This document shows positions 1 to 13,197 of a stretch of 64,000 nucleotides of DNA, piece by piece. This DNA comes from Arachis hypogaea (lineage: Eukaryota; Streptophyta; Magnoliopsida; Fabales; Fabaceae), in assembly GCF_003086295.3 (NCBI RefSeq), contig NC_092038.1:98611837-98675836 (forward strand), given 5' to 3'. The notes under the pieces are model-generated. The model was not told where the DNA came from. It did no database searches and worked only from the letters and a program-made list of their open reading frames with translations. Positions within the stretch are counted from its first letter, which is position 1, and each line of letters opens with the position of its first letter. The position numbers were made by a program, and so were the translations under genes.

Positions 1-1066
1 TCTGTAAACCTTAGGCCACTAGTTCTTTATAAATAAGACCTTTTGCTATTGTATTTTCATCTTTGGACGTCTAGTTCTTAGATCATCTTGGTTCTTCTGG
101 TTCCCTCTCTGGGGCCGAGGCCAATGATCACTTTTGTTCTTATGTATTTTCAACGGTGGAGTTTCTACACACCATAGATTAAGGTGTGGAGCTCTGCTGT
201 ACCTCGAGTATTAATGCAATTACTATTGTTCTTCTATTCAATTCGGCTTATTCTTGTTCTAAGATATTCATTTGCACCCAAGAACATGATGAATGTGATG
301 ATTATGTGACACTCATCATCATTCTCACTTATGAACGAGTGCCTGACAACCACTTCTGTTCTACAAGCAAACAAGGCTTGAATGTTTATCTCTTGGATCC
401 CTTAATCGGAATCTTCGTGGTATAAGCTAGAACTGATGGCGACATTCAAGAGAATCCGGAAGGTCTAAACCTTGTCTGTGGTATTCTAAGTAGGATTCAA
501 TGATTGAATGACTGTGACGAGCTTCAAACTCTTGAAGGCTGGGCGTTAGTGACAGACGCAAAAGAATCGCTGGATTCTATTCCAACCTGATTGAGAACCG
601 ACAGATGATTAGCCGTGCCGTGACAGGGTGCGTTGAACATTTTCACTGAGAGGATGGGAGGTAGCCACTGACAACGGTGAAACCCTACATACAGCTTGCC
701 ATGGAAAGGAGTAAGACGGATTGGATGAAGACAGTAGGAAAGCAGAGAGACGGAAGGGACAAAGCATCTTCATACGCTTATCTGAAATTCCCACCAATGA
801 ATTACATAAGTATCTCTATCTTTATCTTTATGTTTTATTCATCATTCATAACCATTTGAGTTTGCCTGACTAAGATTTACAAGGTGACCATAGCTTGCTT
901 CATACCAACAATCTCTATGGGATCGACCCTTACTCGCGTAAGGTTTATTACTTGGACGACCCAGTACACTTGCTGGTTAGTTGTGCGAAATTGTGATAAA
1001 GAGTTGAGATTACAATTGAGCGTACCATGTTGATGGCGCCATTGATGATCACAATTTCGTGCACCA
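1..1066 (+). repeat. 5' LTR (3' part) of Athila-like element I
   Basis: The segment ends in GTGCACCA directly before a tRNA-Asp type primer site, as Athila-group LTRs do. It is the same family as the solo LTR at 34364-35974, which is in reverse orientation and lines up along most of its length. The window starts just upstream of a TATA box, so the first roughly 500 bases of U3 are outside. Near its end (about 905-990) it carries the block that recurs in all Athila-like LTRs here, including the stem-loop at 928-943. The small ORFs across it are not conserved as proteins. Confidence 0.85.
28..35 (+). promoter_or_regulatory. TATA box of LTR, element I
   Basis: TATAAATA lies at the place in the LTR where related copies also have a TATA element (45042-45049, 33293-33300 on minus, 41626-41633 on minus). 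Transcription would be expected to start about 30 bases downstream. The assignment rests on sequence and position only. Confidence 0.6.
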
Positions 1067-1072
1067 AGTTTT

Positions 1073-1090
1073 TGGCGCCGTTGCCGGGGA
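1073..1090 (+). other. Primer binding site, tRNA-Asp type
   Basis: TGGCGCCGTTGCCGGGGA begins six bases after the LTR end. It is complementary to the 3' end of plant tRNA-Asp(GUC), the primer used by Athila-group Ty3/gypsy elements. Confidence 0.85.
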
Positions 1091-2702
1091 TTGTTGAGTT
1101 TGGACAACTGACGGTTCATCTTGTTGCTTAGATTAGGTATTTTTTTCAGAATTCTTAAGAATGAATTCTAGAGTTTCAAGATGATCTGTTGAAGTCTGGC
1201 TGGCTGTGAAGCCATGTCTAATTTTATTGGACTGAGGTTTCAACTTATCATCACAAGAGCTTGTTGATTTCTATCAATCTTGCTGTTGGAGCAATGATCT
1301 GCTAAGGCTTGGCTGGCCATTGGCCATGTCTAGTGTTTTGGACCGGAGCTTTCTTTGAAAGCTTGGCTGGCTATGAAGCCATGTCTAATTCCTGGACCGG
1401 AGTCTTAGACTAACATTGCATGATTCCTGGAATTCTCATTAAGAATTTTGATATCTTTATTTTCTTTTCCACTTAATTTTCGAAAAAGCACAAAAAAATT
1501 ACAAAATCATAAAATCCAAAAATATTTCTTGTTTGAGTCTAGTGTTTCATGTTAAGTTTGGTGTCAATTGCATGTTTCTGTTCTTCTTGCATTCATTCAT
1601 GTGTCTTAAGTGATCTTCAAGATGTTCTTGATGATTTTATTACTCTGATCTTTAAATTCTCTTGACTTGAGTATTTTGTGTTTCTCATATGCATTCTCAT
1701 TTTGTTAGTGTCAATGGTATACAAACTGCTAAGTTTGGTGTCTTGCATGCATTGTTATTTGATTTTAGTTACATGTTGATTATTAAAAATCCAAAAAAAA
1801 TTTTAATTTGTGTCTTTTCAAGTCAATAATACAGAGAATTGAAGATTCAGAACATACAGCGGAGGAATTACACAAGAAAAAGCTGGACGTTCAAAACGCC
1901 CAGTGAAGAAGGCAAACTGGCGTTTAAACGCCAGCCAGGGTGCCTGGTTGGGTGTTTAACGCCCAAAAGGGTAGTGCTTTGGGCGTTAAACGCCAGAATG
2001 TGCACCATTCTGGGCGTTTAACGCCAGGATGGCACAAGAGGGAAGATTCTGTTTTCAGTTCAAATTTTTTTTCAAGTTTTCAAAATTTTTTCAAAATCAA
2101 ATCTTTTTCAAATCAAATCTTTTCAATCAAGTCTTTTTCAAAATCAATTTCTTTCCATTTTCAAAAATACTTGCTATCAATTAATGATTTGATTCAACAT
2201 TTCAAGTATGTTGCCTTTTCTGTTGAGAAAGGTTTAATATTTGAATCATATCTTTCCTTGTTAGCCAAGTCATTAATTTTTAAAATTAAATCTTTTTAAA
2301 TTGTTTTTCAAATCATATTTTCTCAATCACATCTTTTTAAAACCATAACTTTTCAAATCATATCTTCCTAATCACATCTTTTTCAAAATAGTTTTCAATC
2401 ATATCTTTTAATTTCTAATTTCAAAATCTTTTTCGAAAAACACTTGATTTCTTTTCCACTCTTAGTTTTCGAAAATCAATTAGTATTTTTCAAAATGTTT
2501 TTAAAATCTTTTACTTAATTTTCGAAAATTACTTCCCCTCTTCTCACATCCTTCTATTTATGCACAATTCGAACTCCATCTTTCCTTGATAAGTTCGAAT
2601 TTTCTACCTCTTCCTTCTATTTTTCTTTTCCTCTGACACCTCGAGGAATCTCTATACTGTGACATAGAGGATTCCATATTTTCTTATTCTTTTCTCTTTT
2701 AT
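1091..2702 (+). other. Untranslated leader of element I
   Basis: About 1.6 kb of non-coding leader between primer site and gag. It contains AAGTTTGGTG at 1554-1563 and 1731-1740, a palindrome array at 1883-2027, then a T-rich tract of repeated TCTTTTTCAAA-like words (about 2050-2530). ORFs across it run through the array and are not credible genes. Confidence 0.7.
1883..2027 (+). repeat. 31-bp-period palindrome array (leader)
   Basis: Five copies of an imperfect dyad close to CTGGCGTTTAACGCCAG start at about 1883, 1917, 1948, 1979 and 2010, so the spacing is 34, 31, 31 and 31 bases. Spacer sequence differs between units; the dyad and the spacing are what is kept. Same motif and period as the arrays at 35507-35610, 44805-44914, 48181-48353, 52378-52676 and 57311-57425. 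Confidence 0.85.
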
Positions 2703-4742
2703 ATGAGCAGGAGCAAAGACAAAAGCATTCTTGTTGAGGCTGACCCTGAACCTGAAAGGACCTTGAAGCGAAAGCTAAGAGAAGCTAAGGCACAACTCTC
2801 TGTAGAGGACCTAACAGAAATCTCCAAACAAGAAGAAGACATGGCAGCCGAAAACAACAACAATGCCAACAATGCAAGGAAGGTGCTGGGTGACTTTACT
2901 GCACCTACTCCCGACTTATATGGGAGAAGCATCTCTATCCCTGCCATTGGAGCAAACAACTTTGAGCTTAAGCCTCAATTAGTTTCTCTAATGCAACAGA
3001 ATTGCAAGTTCCATGGACTTCCATTGGAAGATCCTCATCAGTTTTTAGCTGAATTCTTGCAAATCTGTGATACTGTCAAGACTAATGGGGTTGACCCTGA
3101 GGTCTACAAACTTATGCTATTCCCTTTTGCTGTAAGAGACAGAGCTAGGATATGGTTGGACTCACAACCTAAAGAAAGCCTGAACTCTTGGGAAAAGCTA
3201 GTCAATGCCTTCTTGGCAAAGTTCTTTCCACCTCAAAAATTGATTAAGCTTAGAGTGGAAGTCCAAACCTTCAGACAGAAGGAAGGTGAATCCCTCTATG
3301 AAGCTTGGGAAAGATACAAACAATTAATCAGAAAGTGTCCTTCTGACATGCTTTCAGAATGGAGCATCATAGGTATCTTCTATGATGGTCTGTCTGAATT
3401 GTCCAAGATGTCTTTGGATAACTCTGCTGGAGGATCTCTTCATCTGAAGAAGATGCCTACAGAAGCTCAAGAGCTCATTGAAATGGTTGCAAATAACCAA
3501 TTCATGTACACTTCTGAAAGGAATCCTGTGAACAATGGGACGAATCAGAAGAAAGGAGTTCTTGAGATTGATACTCTGAATGCCATATTGACTCAGAACA
3601 AAATATTGACTCAGCAAGTCAATTTGATTTCTCAAAGTCTGTCTGGAATGCAAAATGCACTAGGCAGTACTAAGGACGCTTCATCTGAAGAAGAAGCTTA
3701 TAATCCTGAGAACCCTTCAATGGAAGAGGTGAACTACATGGGAGAACCCTATGGAAACACCTATAATCCTTCATGGAGAAATCATCCAAATCTCTCATAG
3801 AAGGATCAACAGAGACCTCAACAAGGTTTCAACAACAATAATGGTGGAAGAAACAGGTTTAGCAATGGCAAGCCTTTTCCATCATCTTCTCAGCAACAGA
3901 CAGAGAATTCTAAGCAGAGCCACTCTGACTTAGCAACTATGGTCTCTGATTTAATCAAAACCACTCAAAGTTTCATGACTGAAACAAGGTCTTCCATTAG
4001 GAATTTGGAGGCACAAGTGGGTCAGCTGAGCAAGAAAATTACTGAACTCCCTCCTAGCACTCTTCCAAGCAATACAGAAGAAAATCCAAAAGGAGAGTGC
4101 AAGGCCATCAACATGGCCGAATTTGGAGAGGAGGGAGAGGCAGTGAACGCCACTGAGGAAGACCTCAATGGACGTCCACTGGCCTCCAATGAGTTCCCTA
4201 ATGAGGAACCATGGGAATCTGAGGCTCATAATGAGACCATAGAGATTCCATTGGACTTACTTCTGCCATTCATGAGCTCTGATGAGTATTCTTCCTCTGA
4301 AGAGGATGAGTATGTCATTGAAGAGCAAGTTGCTAAATACCTTGGAGCAATCATGAAGCTAAATGACAAGTTATTTGGTAATGAGACTTGGGAGGATGAA
4401 CGCCCTTTGCTCACCAAAGAACTGGATGACTTGTCTAGGCAGAAATTACCTCAAAAGAGACAAGATCCTGGGAAGTTCTCAATACCTTGTGCCATAGGCA
4501 CCATGACCTTCAAGAAGGCCTTGTGTGACCTAGGGTCAAGTGTAAACCTCATGCCTCTCTCTGTAATGGAGAAGCTAGGGATCTTTGAGGTGCAAGCTGC
4601 AAAAATCTCACTAGAGATGGCAGACAATTCAAGAAAACAAGCTTATGGACTTGTAGAGGATGTTCTGGTAAAAGTTGAAGACCATTACATCCCTGCTGAT
4701 TTCATAGTCCTAGAAAAAGGGAAATCTGAAATCCTTTTCTGA
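2703..4742 (+). pseudogene. gag-pro: gag-protease reading frame, element I, truncated
   Basis: The frame opens at 2703 and stays open to 4742 except for one TAG at 3798-3800; the parts before and after it are in the same frame. Residues about 100-280 match the Retrotrans_gag capsid family (ARIWLDSQP, FFPPQKL, SLYEAWERYK, DNSAGGSL). A Gln/Asn-rich nucleocapsid-like stretch follows, with no CCHC zinc knuckle visible. Near the C-terminus is a retropepsin-like aspartic protease with active site CDLGSSVNLMP and the usual downstream hydrophobic segment. The family sequence then continues with ILGRPF and the RT, but here the frame breaks at about 4735, where sequence of another LTR family begins. 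Gag packages element RNA and the protease cuts the polyprotein; this copy lacks RT, RNase H and integrase. Confidence 0.85.
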
Positions 4743-7700
4743 AAAAGAAAATTGTTCATTTAAAACAATATTCAGAAGCCTTTCAAAAGGTTTATCTATG
4801 CTGAACCAAATTAGCCTTTCATACTTTTCCAAACCAGAAACACAAAACCAAAATCAACCATCGATCCATCTTAATTTAACCACGGCCCTAGGCCCAAACA
4901 ATCCAACCAACAGCTAATAACCACAATTCAACAGAGTCCCAGTTGCAAACATAGATAGGAAGTTCAAGCACAACAAACAGTTACAGTAAGTAGAACAAGT
5001 AGCAGTTAATCTCAAATAGTCACAAAGGCAAACCAAGTACAATATGCACACCCAAACAATGTCACATAGATGCATATGATGCATGCCTGTCCTAGTGGCT
5101 GATGATATCATCTGTCGGTTATAGAGCCAACTCGACAAGTCCTGGTAGCTAACCATTGGATTGTCCCTCTGTCGTGCATCCCCAACTCGAGTTATACCCA
5201 ACATAATCATGATCATAATCATGATCCATATCCAATACCCTCACTGGTGTATATTCCCGGGGGCGAGCTCCTCCGGGGCTTTCACAGTGCCCAGCCACCC
5301 TTACGACATAGTGTCAACGGAGTATCAAGTCTCAACCTGGAGCACGTGGTGACTAGCCACTGCTACTACCCAGGAAAACTTGTATCTCAGATAGTGGAAG
5401 TGTAAAATCACAATTATCAATATCTCGGCATATATGCATTCATTCTCAACCATAGATCAACATCCATCTCAGCCATCTGGCTCACGGTTCAATCCAGAAC
5501 CAGCCAATATTCATAATCATACACAACCATTTTGGCCCATAACAAAGCAGCACTTCCACCATTCAACATCATCGAATTCATAAAATCAGCATTTAAGACA
5601 TAAATCAGTTTTTCTCATTTCATTTCACTTTGAAAATCAAGTTTCAACTCTTTTCAGCCTTGGCTTTAAAGATCTCATTTCTCAAATCATCTCAAACTCA
5701 TAAGCCAGTTTTACTCGAGGTAAATTCCCCTTTGAAAATAATGCCACCCTCGGCATCCTCTTTCTAAAACTTCCATAACAATGGCAGGTTAAAGATTTAT
5801 TTTGAAATATTTAAAATCATCCATCCAACAATGGAATTTTATAACAAGAGTTTCTCGGCATAGTCTTAAGTCTTTAGGGGAGATTAATATAACTCATTTC
5901 TTCAAATTCACTTAAAATCATTAAAACAATTGCTTCTTGATTTGAGTAACAAAATAGGATCTAAGCCATACAGAGTCATGACATCAATTACTCTTTTCAA
6001 AGCCATTTCCTTCACTTAAACAAAAACCAGCTTCAACCCCATGAGGAATTCTAAAGCATTTCAACTGCTCAGAAATTGTTTTAGTCTTGCAAAAATTCAG
6101 AACACAAAGAGTACTTAAAACCTTTCCCAAAACACTTTAAAATGAGACTTGTCGACAGACGCTCGGGTTCTTTCAAAGCCATTGAAACTTCTTTAATCAA
6201 AACCCCCAAGTCAAACTCAAAGGCATAAACCCTTTTCATATTCAAATAGCCTTAAGGCATAAGTTTCATTTAAATAACTTGTTTACAAGGGAAATGTAAT
6301 ACTTTGCTTAAGAAATAAGACTAAATCACAATTTCCTTCTTAATAGTTCATTTCAAATGCATAAGTCACCCCTTTCTTAATAATTCAGATAGAATAGTAG
6401 AAGTCGTTAACTCATAAGTTTCCGAATAACGTTTTAGTAAAGTCGAATTTTACTAGAATTTCGGCAGCACCTCCCCTAAAAGTTGGACTTTGCCACCCGG
6501 TTCGGGTCCCAACAAAACAGTCCACATTCCTTTTCAATAGCCCAAAATCCAAAATCAGTTCAAGGCAAGCCAAATCCAACAGTCATCACAATTCCATATT
6601 TCAAAGAAACCATTTCAAAATCAATTCATTATCAACCGATAAAATGCATTTCTAAGGCTTTAAAGGAACGGTTCAGCAACAATCATTTATCAAAACCAAA
6701 TCATTTAAAGCAAACTAGGCTGAATCCAAGAGTGTATTCTATTTTTCACATTCTCAAGAAAGTTAACTCAAATCGATTCTCAATGGATTAAACTCGATCT
6801 CAAATCTTTAAAAGAATCAACTTGAACAGCATTCCATTTCACAAAACCGTACAACAATCCGTTCATCAAACCAAATAATAATCTATTCAAACATATAATT
6901 ACATTCATCCAGGACAATCAACATCACATAAGGCTTATACAATCACCAAATACATTGTCTCACATCAGTATCCATATGTAATAATTCCAATATATATAAT
7001 ATAGTTTTCAGAAAATGCCCCTACCTCAAAACGCCAAATCATAACCCAAACGCGTCACAGGAACCTCCTCTCTTAAACCGAAATCACCAACAACCGCAAC
7101 CTCGGCTCCAAGCCACTCCTGCGGTAACCACAGCAACACTAATCGCGAAATATAACAATAGAAACTAAATCTTATAGCAATTGATGCCATAAAACCTTAG
7201 TGTATGATGACAGAATAGTAACTAGAGAGCTTTCAAGTCGAAAACGCATACGAAATGAAGAAGAAACGGCTGAACCAGAACAGCGGCGGTCTCCGAACCG
7301 GTTCAGCGGCACCCCGGCAGCCACCTCAAGTGGCAGCAACGACAATTTCTGATCGCGCCAACTGAAACCAACACGCATCGACTAGAGTATTCCTAGAATT
7401 CAAAAAGGACAGAAACCACAATTTAAAACCCTTACCGGCAAATTTTTTCAGAGACGGCAGCAGGGTCTCAAGTGGCAGAGGCTCAGCCCGGAGCTCCGGC
7501 GGTGATCCCTAAAGTCACAGAACCACTCTCGGCGGCCAAAATTTCAGAGATGCAGCTCCCTTCTCCGACAGCGACACCTGCGGCGGTGGCTGGTGCAGCA
7601 GCTCGACGGCAGACCCCCAATGGCTCCTTTACCTCGCGATTCTCAGTTTTAGCCTTCCTCTCTGACGCGACGCGGCGGCGACCGGCACAGCTCGTGGCTC

Positions 7701-9147
7701 CACAGCGACTCCCTCTCTCTCCCAACATCGCTCACTCACGGCGGACCAGGGAAACAAGAACGGAGCTCCATCGTGCTTCTCGTTCAGAGCTGGCAAGGAC
7801 GACGACGCAGTGACCCTGACGGCAATTGGGCGCAGCTCGCAGCTCCGTGGGTGACGGCGACGCGGTGAGTTCCTCTTCTTCTCTCCTCTGCCGCATGGCT
7901 TCTTCCCCCTGCTCGATTCTGGTCCTCTTCGTGATAGCGGTGAGCGGCGAGTAGCTCGGTGGTGACGGTGAGGCCTGCCGGCACTAGCCCGCGCCTCTCT
8001 TCCTCCCCTGCTTCCCTCTGTGTTCCCTGTTTCCTCCAAGCCGTTTTCTCTCTTTTGTTTCTTCTGGTAGTAGTTGTTGCTGCTGGTTGATTTGGGGAAG
8101 GCTGCGACTGTGTGTACCAGGTCAGGGGAACCGGGTAGGGTTTTCAGGGTTAGGGTTGTGTGTGTTGGGTTTTATGATTAAGGTAAAATTAGATATAAGG
8201 GTAATTTTATAATTTCAAATAAAAGTAGGGATGATATAGTAATTAGAAATAATTTCTAATCCAGCAATAATAATGTATACAATACTATTTGTTCATCAAT
8301 TTTACAAATTATTTTCAATAAAAGGTCCAAATCAAATAATTAGAAATAATATAATTAAATTCTTTATTTTCTCAAAACAATAGTATCAATAATCTAAAAT
8401 ATTAATTATTTAGTCCAAAATCATATAAAAATCCTTATTATTTCATAACTATCAACTTTATGATTTAAATATAGAAAATAATCTAATAATTATAAAATTG
8501 GATAATAACTATAACTTATTTCAAATTCAATAAATCAAAACTTGCTTTAATTTTCTTTAATAAAGAATTTTCTGAATTTGAAGCTACAGAAACACTGAAT
8601 TTGAAATTAGCTAATGATAGTTCTTTTTCAAAGATTCTAGATCTTACACTGAGGAGAGTGGGGGAGGGTTAGGGTTTAGGTAAAATTAGGTTTAGGAGTA
8701 GTTTTGTAATTTCAAATAAAAGTAGGGATAATATAGTAACAAGAAATAAATTTTAATCTAACAATAATAATGTATAAAAATACTATTTGTTCATCAATTT
8801 CACAAATTATTTCCAATAAAATGTTCAAATCCAAAAATTAGAAATAATATACTTAATTTCTTTATTTTCCAAAATAGCAGTATTAATATTTTAAAATATT
8901 AATCAATTACTCCAGATCATATAAAATTCTTATTATTTCATAATTACCACTTTATAATTTAAATATAGAAAATAATCCAATAATTGTAAAATTGGATAAA
9001 AATATTAATTTATTTCAAATTTAATAAATCAAAACTTGCTTTAATTATCTTTAGTAAAAAAATTTATTTCTGAAATTAAGACTATGAATAACTATTTGAT
9101 TTGAGACTTGATCATAATAAGACTTTTCAAATGTTCTGGGTCTTGCA
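4743..9147 (-). repeat. Long LTR, Tekay/Del-like family, minus strand, truncated
   Basis: Reverse-complement homologue of the LTRs at 13198-16672 and 29145-32363. The clearest match is 5040-5400, which corresponds to 15450-15780 and 31830-32110. On minus it starts TGTAAGATC (right end 8648) or TGCAAGACC (9147), because the U3 is duplicated. The last part is missing: the sequence stops around 4743, at the junction with element I, at the point equivalent to about 32350 in the other copy. The GC-rich stretch 7250-8040 is the 5' transcribed part of the LTR; the ORFs there are low-complexity Ala/Arg/Pro readings in several frames and I do not call them genes. Confidence 0.75.
8175..9147 (-). repeat. 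Tandem duplication of LTR U3
   Basis: About 8175-8648 and 8665-9147 are two diverged copies of the same roughly 480-base AT-rich sequence. They share TTTCAAATAAAAGTAGGGAT, AATAATAATGTATA and the words CAAAACTTGCTTTAATT. Each ends in an LTR-like start on the minus strand (TGTAAGA or TGCAAGA). Confidence 0.75.
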
Positions 9148-10099
9148 TAAATGATTGAAATTATTAAATGATGAATATTTTGCATTTAACCAATTAATTT
9201 TTTTTATTGAAATTAAAAAAAAGATGAGTTATTAATCAATTCTAAATTTAAATTTAAATTTGAGTAAGAAAATAAAAAAATATTTTAAATTTTATTTCAC
9301 TAACCAAAATTAATTTTAAGATAAGAAATTACTTTGTATATCATATATATTGTAGGATAGTATAGTCATTTGCTATTTTTTAATGGTAAATATTGTCAAA
9401 TAATTAGTGTAAAAAATTAGAAGAAAATATATTTACAATTTTAGAAAATGTTAATTTATTTTTCAATAGAATAAATTATATATTGAATAACAAAAATTGT
9501 TATTGGTTTCTCTTCACATTAACTAATACTCAACGATGATGTTTCGATACACCATGTTACAAAAAAATATTAATCGAGCTAATAACTTTTAATGATATAA
9601 GTTTATGAATTTAAAAATTTTAAAATCATTTCATAAAATGTGAAGTTTTAACAAGTAACAATATTGATAATATTGTTTTGACTTCAAGAATGAATACGAT
9701 ACCAACAAATAAAATTGTCCCAAGTAAATTTTAACAAAGACAAAAATCCATAAGTATTGCTATTAATGAAAAATTAATCTATTTTAAAGACAAATACAAT
9801 TTTTTTTCTATGGATTTCCTAACTTGGCAAGTCGAGGACTAATCCACCACATATTAATGCTCTATTTATTAAGGGTATGTCGCTAACTAATGGGTTGTTA
9901 TACGCACAATGCGAGATTCAAACTCTAAATACTTGCTTAAACGGACAAATGGGATGACCATTCAACCAATTCAAATTGATTAAAACAAATATTAATTATT
10001 TTTAATATTTGTAAGTTGTAAAATATTTACAATAATAATTAGTATATATATTTTTATTTAAATAGTAATAAAAAAATTTTATATAATTTTATATATTAT
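9148..10099. other. AT-rich stretch, no gene seen
   Basis: Very AT-rich, no credible ORF. It probably belongs to the Helitron-like element whose 3' end is at 10100-10128, but I see nothing in it that proves this. Confidence 0.5.
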
Positions 10100-10128
10100 C
10101 CCATGCAGGACACGGGAACATACACTAG
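10100..10128 (+). mobile_element. Helitron-like 3' terminus
   Basis: A short stem-loop-like sequence (CCCATGCAGGACACGGG) is followed eight bases later by CTAG and then T. Plant Helitrons end in a GC hairpin, about ten bases, then CTRR, and insert between A and T. The stem has a mismatch, so this is an old or degenerate end. Confidence 0.6.
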
Positions 10129-10671
10129 TTAATATATAATAAGAGAGTAGTAGTAGGTTTGTTACTTGACAAATGTATAGTCTATTTAGTTGCTAAGTGT
10201 CCAACCTATTTATATGATAGTGGAACAAAAAATTGGGCAAAATAAGACTAACAAGAGAAAAGGTTTTGAGCAGGTTCTTTCCCAAAAAAGATAAGAATTT
10301 GATCAAAAGAATTAGAGTATTTGAAATCAAACAAATTTTGAATTCTCTGTGTCTCTCTTTTTCTCTTATTTCTTTCTCACGCTCTCTCTCACACCAGCAA
10401 GATAGAAGGAGCTCGCGGTGACAGACAGAGTAGCTAGAAGAGAAGATAGAGAATGGCGGTGGTCGAAAAAAGACTTTCTCTGGTGACGTTGCAGGGACAA
10501 GAAGGTTAAGGGTGAGAGAAAGACAGAACAAAGCAGAAGAAAAAAACACGATAGAAGAAGGTAAAAAAGGTGGCGACGAACCGTTGTCCACTGTAGAATC
10601 GCGTCCACCATAGAACAGCGTCGCAACCGGCGGTAGGTGCTGCGAATGTGATGAACCAATTCATTAGGTTG

Positions 10672-10773
10672 TTGTACGTCGGGGATTTAGACCCTGAGGT
10701 CGACCCACGAGAGGCACTTCTATGATTTGTTCATCCTGGTCCGGCAAGTGGTTTCGGTTCAACCAGAAATGAG
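10672..10773 (+). pseudogene. Poly(A)-binding protein RRM1 fragment
   Basis: Translation gives LYVGDLDPEV, then after a one-base shift LYDLF and QVVSV. This is the start of RRM1 of plant cytoplasmic poly(A)-binding proteins, in which LYVGDLD and LYDLF-x-x-VGQVVSV form the first strand and helix. It ends before a GTGC where an exon border could be. The frame change and the missing remainder show it is not functional. It lies behind a pyrimidine-rich 5' UTR-like stretch (about 10340-10440), which may be carried from the same source gene. Confidence 0.6.
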
Positions 10774-12347
10774 GTGCTTAAAATCCTTTATGTTTCCTTA
10801 CTATTCTTTCGTTCTTATGTCGACAAAAATAGGTGACTCCCCATTTTGTTCCTTTTTTTTGGTTTCCTGTCATTTTTGTTTGTTTCCATGATGATATTAT
10901 TAATAATTTATTTTGATTGGTGATGATATTATTAATAATTACTATATATTTTGGTTCTGTTGTGTATACATATATTCCATGGATAAAGCCTAAAATAAAA
11001 TTTCATTGACAATTCTCTAATGGATAATCGTTTGGTGTTGCTACCGTCAGAAAAAAATGAGTAGTTGGAAACAAGTTGACGCACTGGTAAAAAGAACGAA
11101 GAGCTCTGATATTCTGTAGTTGGTAGTGTTGCAGAGGTAATTTATTTTTTAAAAGTTATAATATTTACACAAATAGTTGTGTTTGTGTAAAATCAATGAA
11201 ACTGTAAGTATTTATCACCATTAAACTTCTCTGAAGTGTTGTGTTTTTATAGTATGTAAATATAAATATTCAGAGCTTATTAATGCCCTTGGTTAGCAAA
11301 TATTCAGTTTCAGAGCCTGAATGATTCTCGATCTGTGGCTTTAATTTATGCTAATAATCTGAAGTTGCACAAGGGTTTACTGTTTGGTTTATGCTAATGA
11401 TCTGAAGTTGCACAGGGTTTACTGTTTCTTTTGTGAATACTCAAAAGCAAAAACAATTTCATATTTATAGAGAGCAATCTTTTTCATTGCTCCCATATCC
11501 AAATGTAGTTATTATTCTTCATTCTATGATCATTTAATATATTCTGATAACTATATATGTAGGTAGGCTGATTTTGGCACCATTAACAAGAAAAAGGTCG
11601 TACAACTTCGTGGATCAGTCGCACCTACTCTTTTATTATCTCTTCAATAAATTTGTTGAGTTTTGTTATTATGCTGCTATTTGTGTTGCTCTATATTTTT
11701 TGTTTATATATTTTTCTTGATATAGAATAATCGCTCTATTTTTTGTATAAAATCTAAATTTTCTAAAGCCATGGCTAATTGGGTATATAGAAAAAAAAGC
11801 CTTTTGTGATTTTTTATTAATTTGATTATTACTATTTTGAAATTTTGGTAAAAATATTTGGATAATTGCGATCAAGTGGTACTTTTGTGATGAATTAATT
11901 TCTATTATGTGTAGTATACATTAGTTTGTTTTGAATAATTTGTCTACATAAAGTAAATTCCAGCTTTTATTGTTTTATTCGGTTGCATCTTTGCCGGCAC
12001 TCATTTTTGTTCTTTTTTTTAAACGTATTATACAATTGTAGATTCTTTCAATAATTAAGTACTATACTACCAAAGCTGCTAGGGGAAGGCATAAATTTTG
12101 AGCCTGATAATAGCTCTGAATTCCTTCCAAATGTTACAACTTGTACCAATTGGCTATAGTATATGCTTAATTAATTTTATATAGCATATACAAATTTCGT
12201 CATTCAAACAACCTAGGTTGCAATTTTAATATCTCATATGGTTCATCCATCAAATATTTTTATTGTGTACAACTTTTTAACATGAAAGCAATTAGGGAAA
12301 ACTATATCTACAACCTATGCCTCACTCATCCATATGAATTCTATTAG

Positions 12348-12427
12348 ATTTTCAAAGGCATTGACCCAAGTAAATGGGATTCTGTGTTTGAAAGCTTTGG
12401 GAAAATTGATCTATCAACTACTCAACT
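12348..12427 (+). pseudogene. Unidentified exon-like fragment
   Basis: Eighty bases bounded by an acceptor-like TTAG and a good donor GTAAGT. Two frames are open. One reads IFKGIDPSKWDSVF and the other FSKALTQVNG; I recognise neither. It lies between the PABP and EF-Tu fragments and could be another captured exon. Confidence 0.3.
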
Positions 12428-13197
12428 GTAAGTATTTAAATGTTCAAGAAATTTAAGATAAAATCTTTAATAAGTTACTACTTATCTAACAAATAATCAT
12501 GGATCATGATATTATCCTATGAGATTGTTATGAAACTAAAAAGTTAATGTAAAATCTATCTTCAATAGTTTAGATAATTGCTTTATTAATGCATGGACAT
12601 CTAAAATTTATCTTAAATAATTGCAATATTTGGGCAAAACAGTAAACACTTGCTACAAATTTAGATAATTGTTTCACTGTTATCAGTTTTTTCTAAAAGG
12701 TAAAAATTTATCAGACATGGTAGCATATAATTTGTAATGTCTACTCTGATTTGGAAGAACATACACAACATCAATATACATTTTCATTAAATAGCTGCAT
12801 TGAAAAAAAATTGATTTTTGTTCTCCTCGGTCTTACTTTGTGATACTGTGATTTTTGTTCTCCTCGATCTTACTTTGTGATATTGGAGCAGTAGTATTTT
12901 AGGAATGGAAATTTTGCTTAAATTCTATGTAAATTCAGGCAAACTGAAAGAGTTTCATTTCATAAATAATGTTGTAACTAACTTAGAATATTCTCTTTGT
13001 TTTTGCAGTAGCACAGGTTCAAACAATTCACATGGTCAAACATGAGGTAATGCAGTTTTTTTATTTGGTGTTTCTATTCTTTTTATTTTTTGTTCCTTTT
13101 TCGGAGACAAATAAAGCAGCATATCATTTGCGCACCAAGCTAATAATCTTTTTTGTATTTGTAAAAATATAGAGAAGATGTCGGCAGAGGAGCTTTC

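Noticed and set aside
7472..8039. Overlapping GC-rich ORFs on both strands
   Set aside because: They lie in the GC-rich transcribed part of a minus-strand LTR; open frames in several phases reflect composition, and no known protein is recognised.
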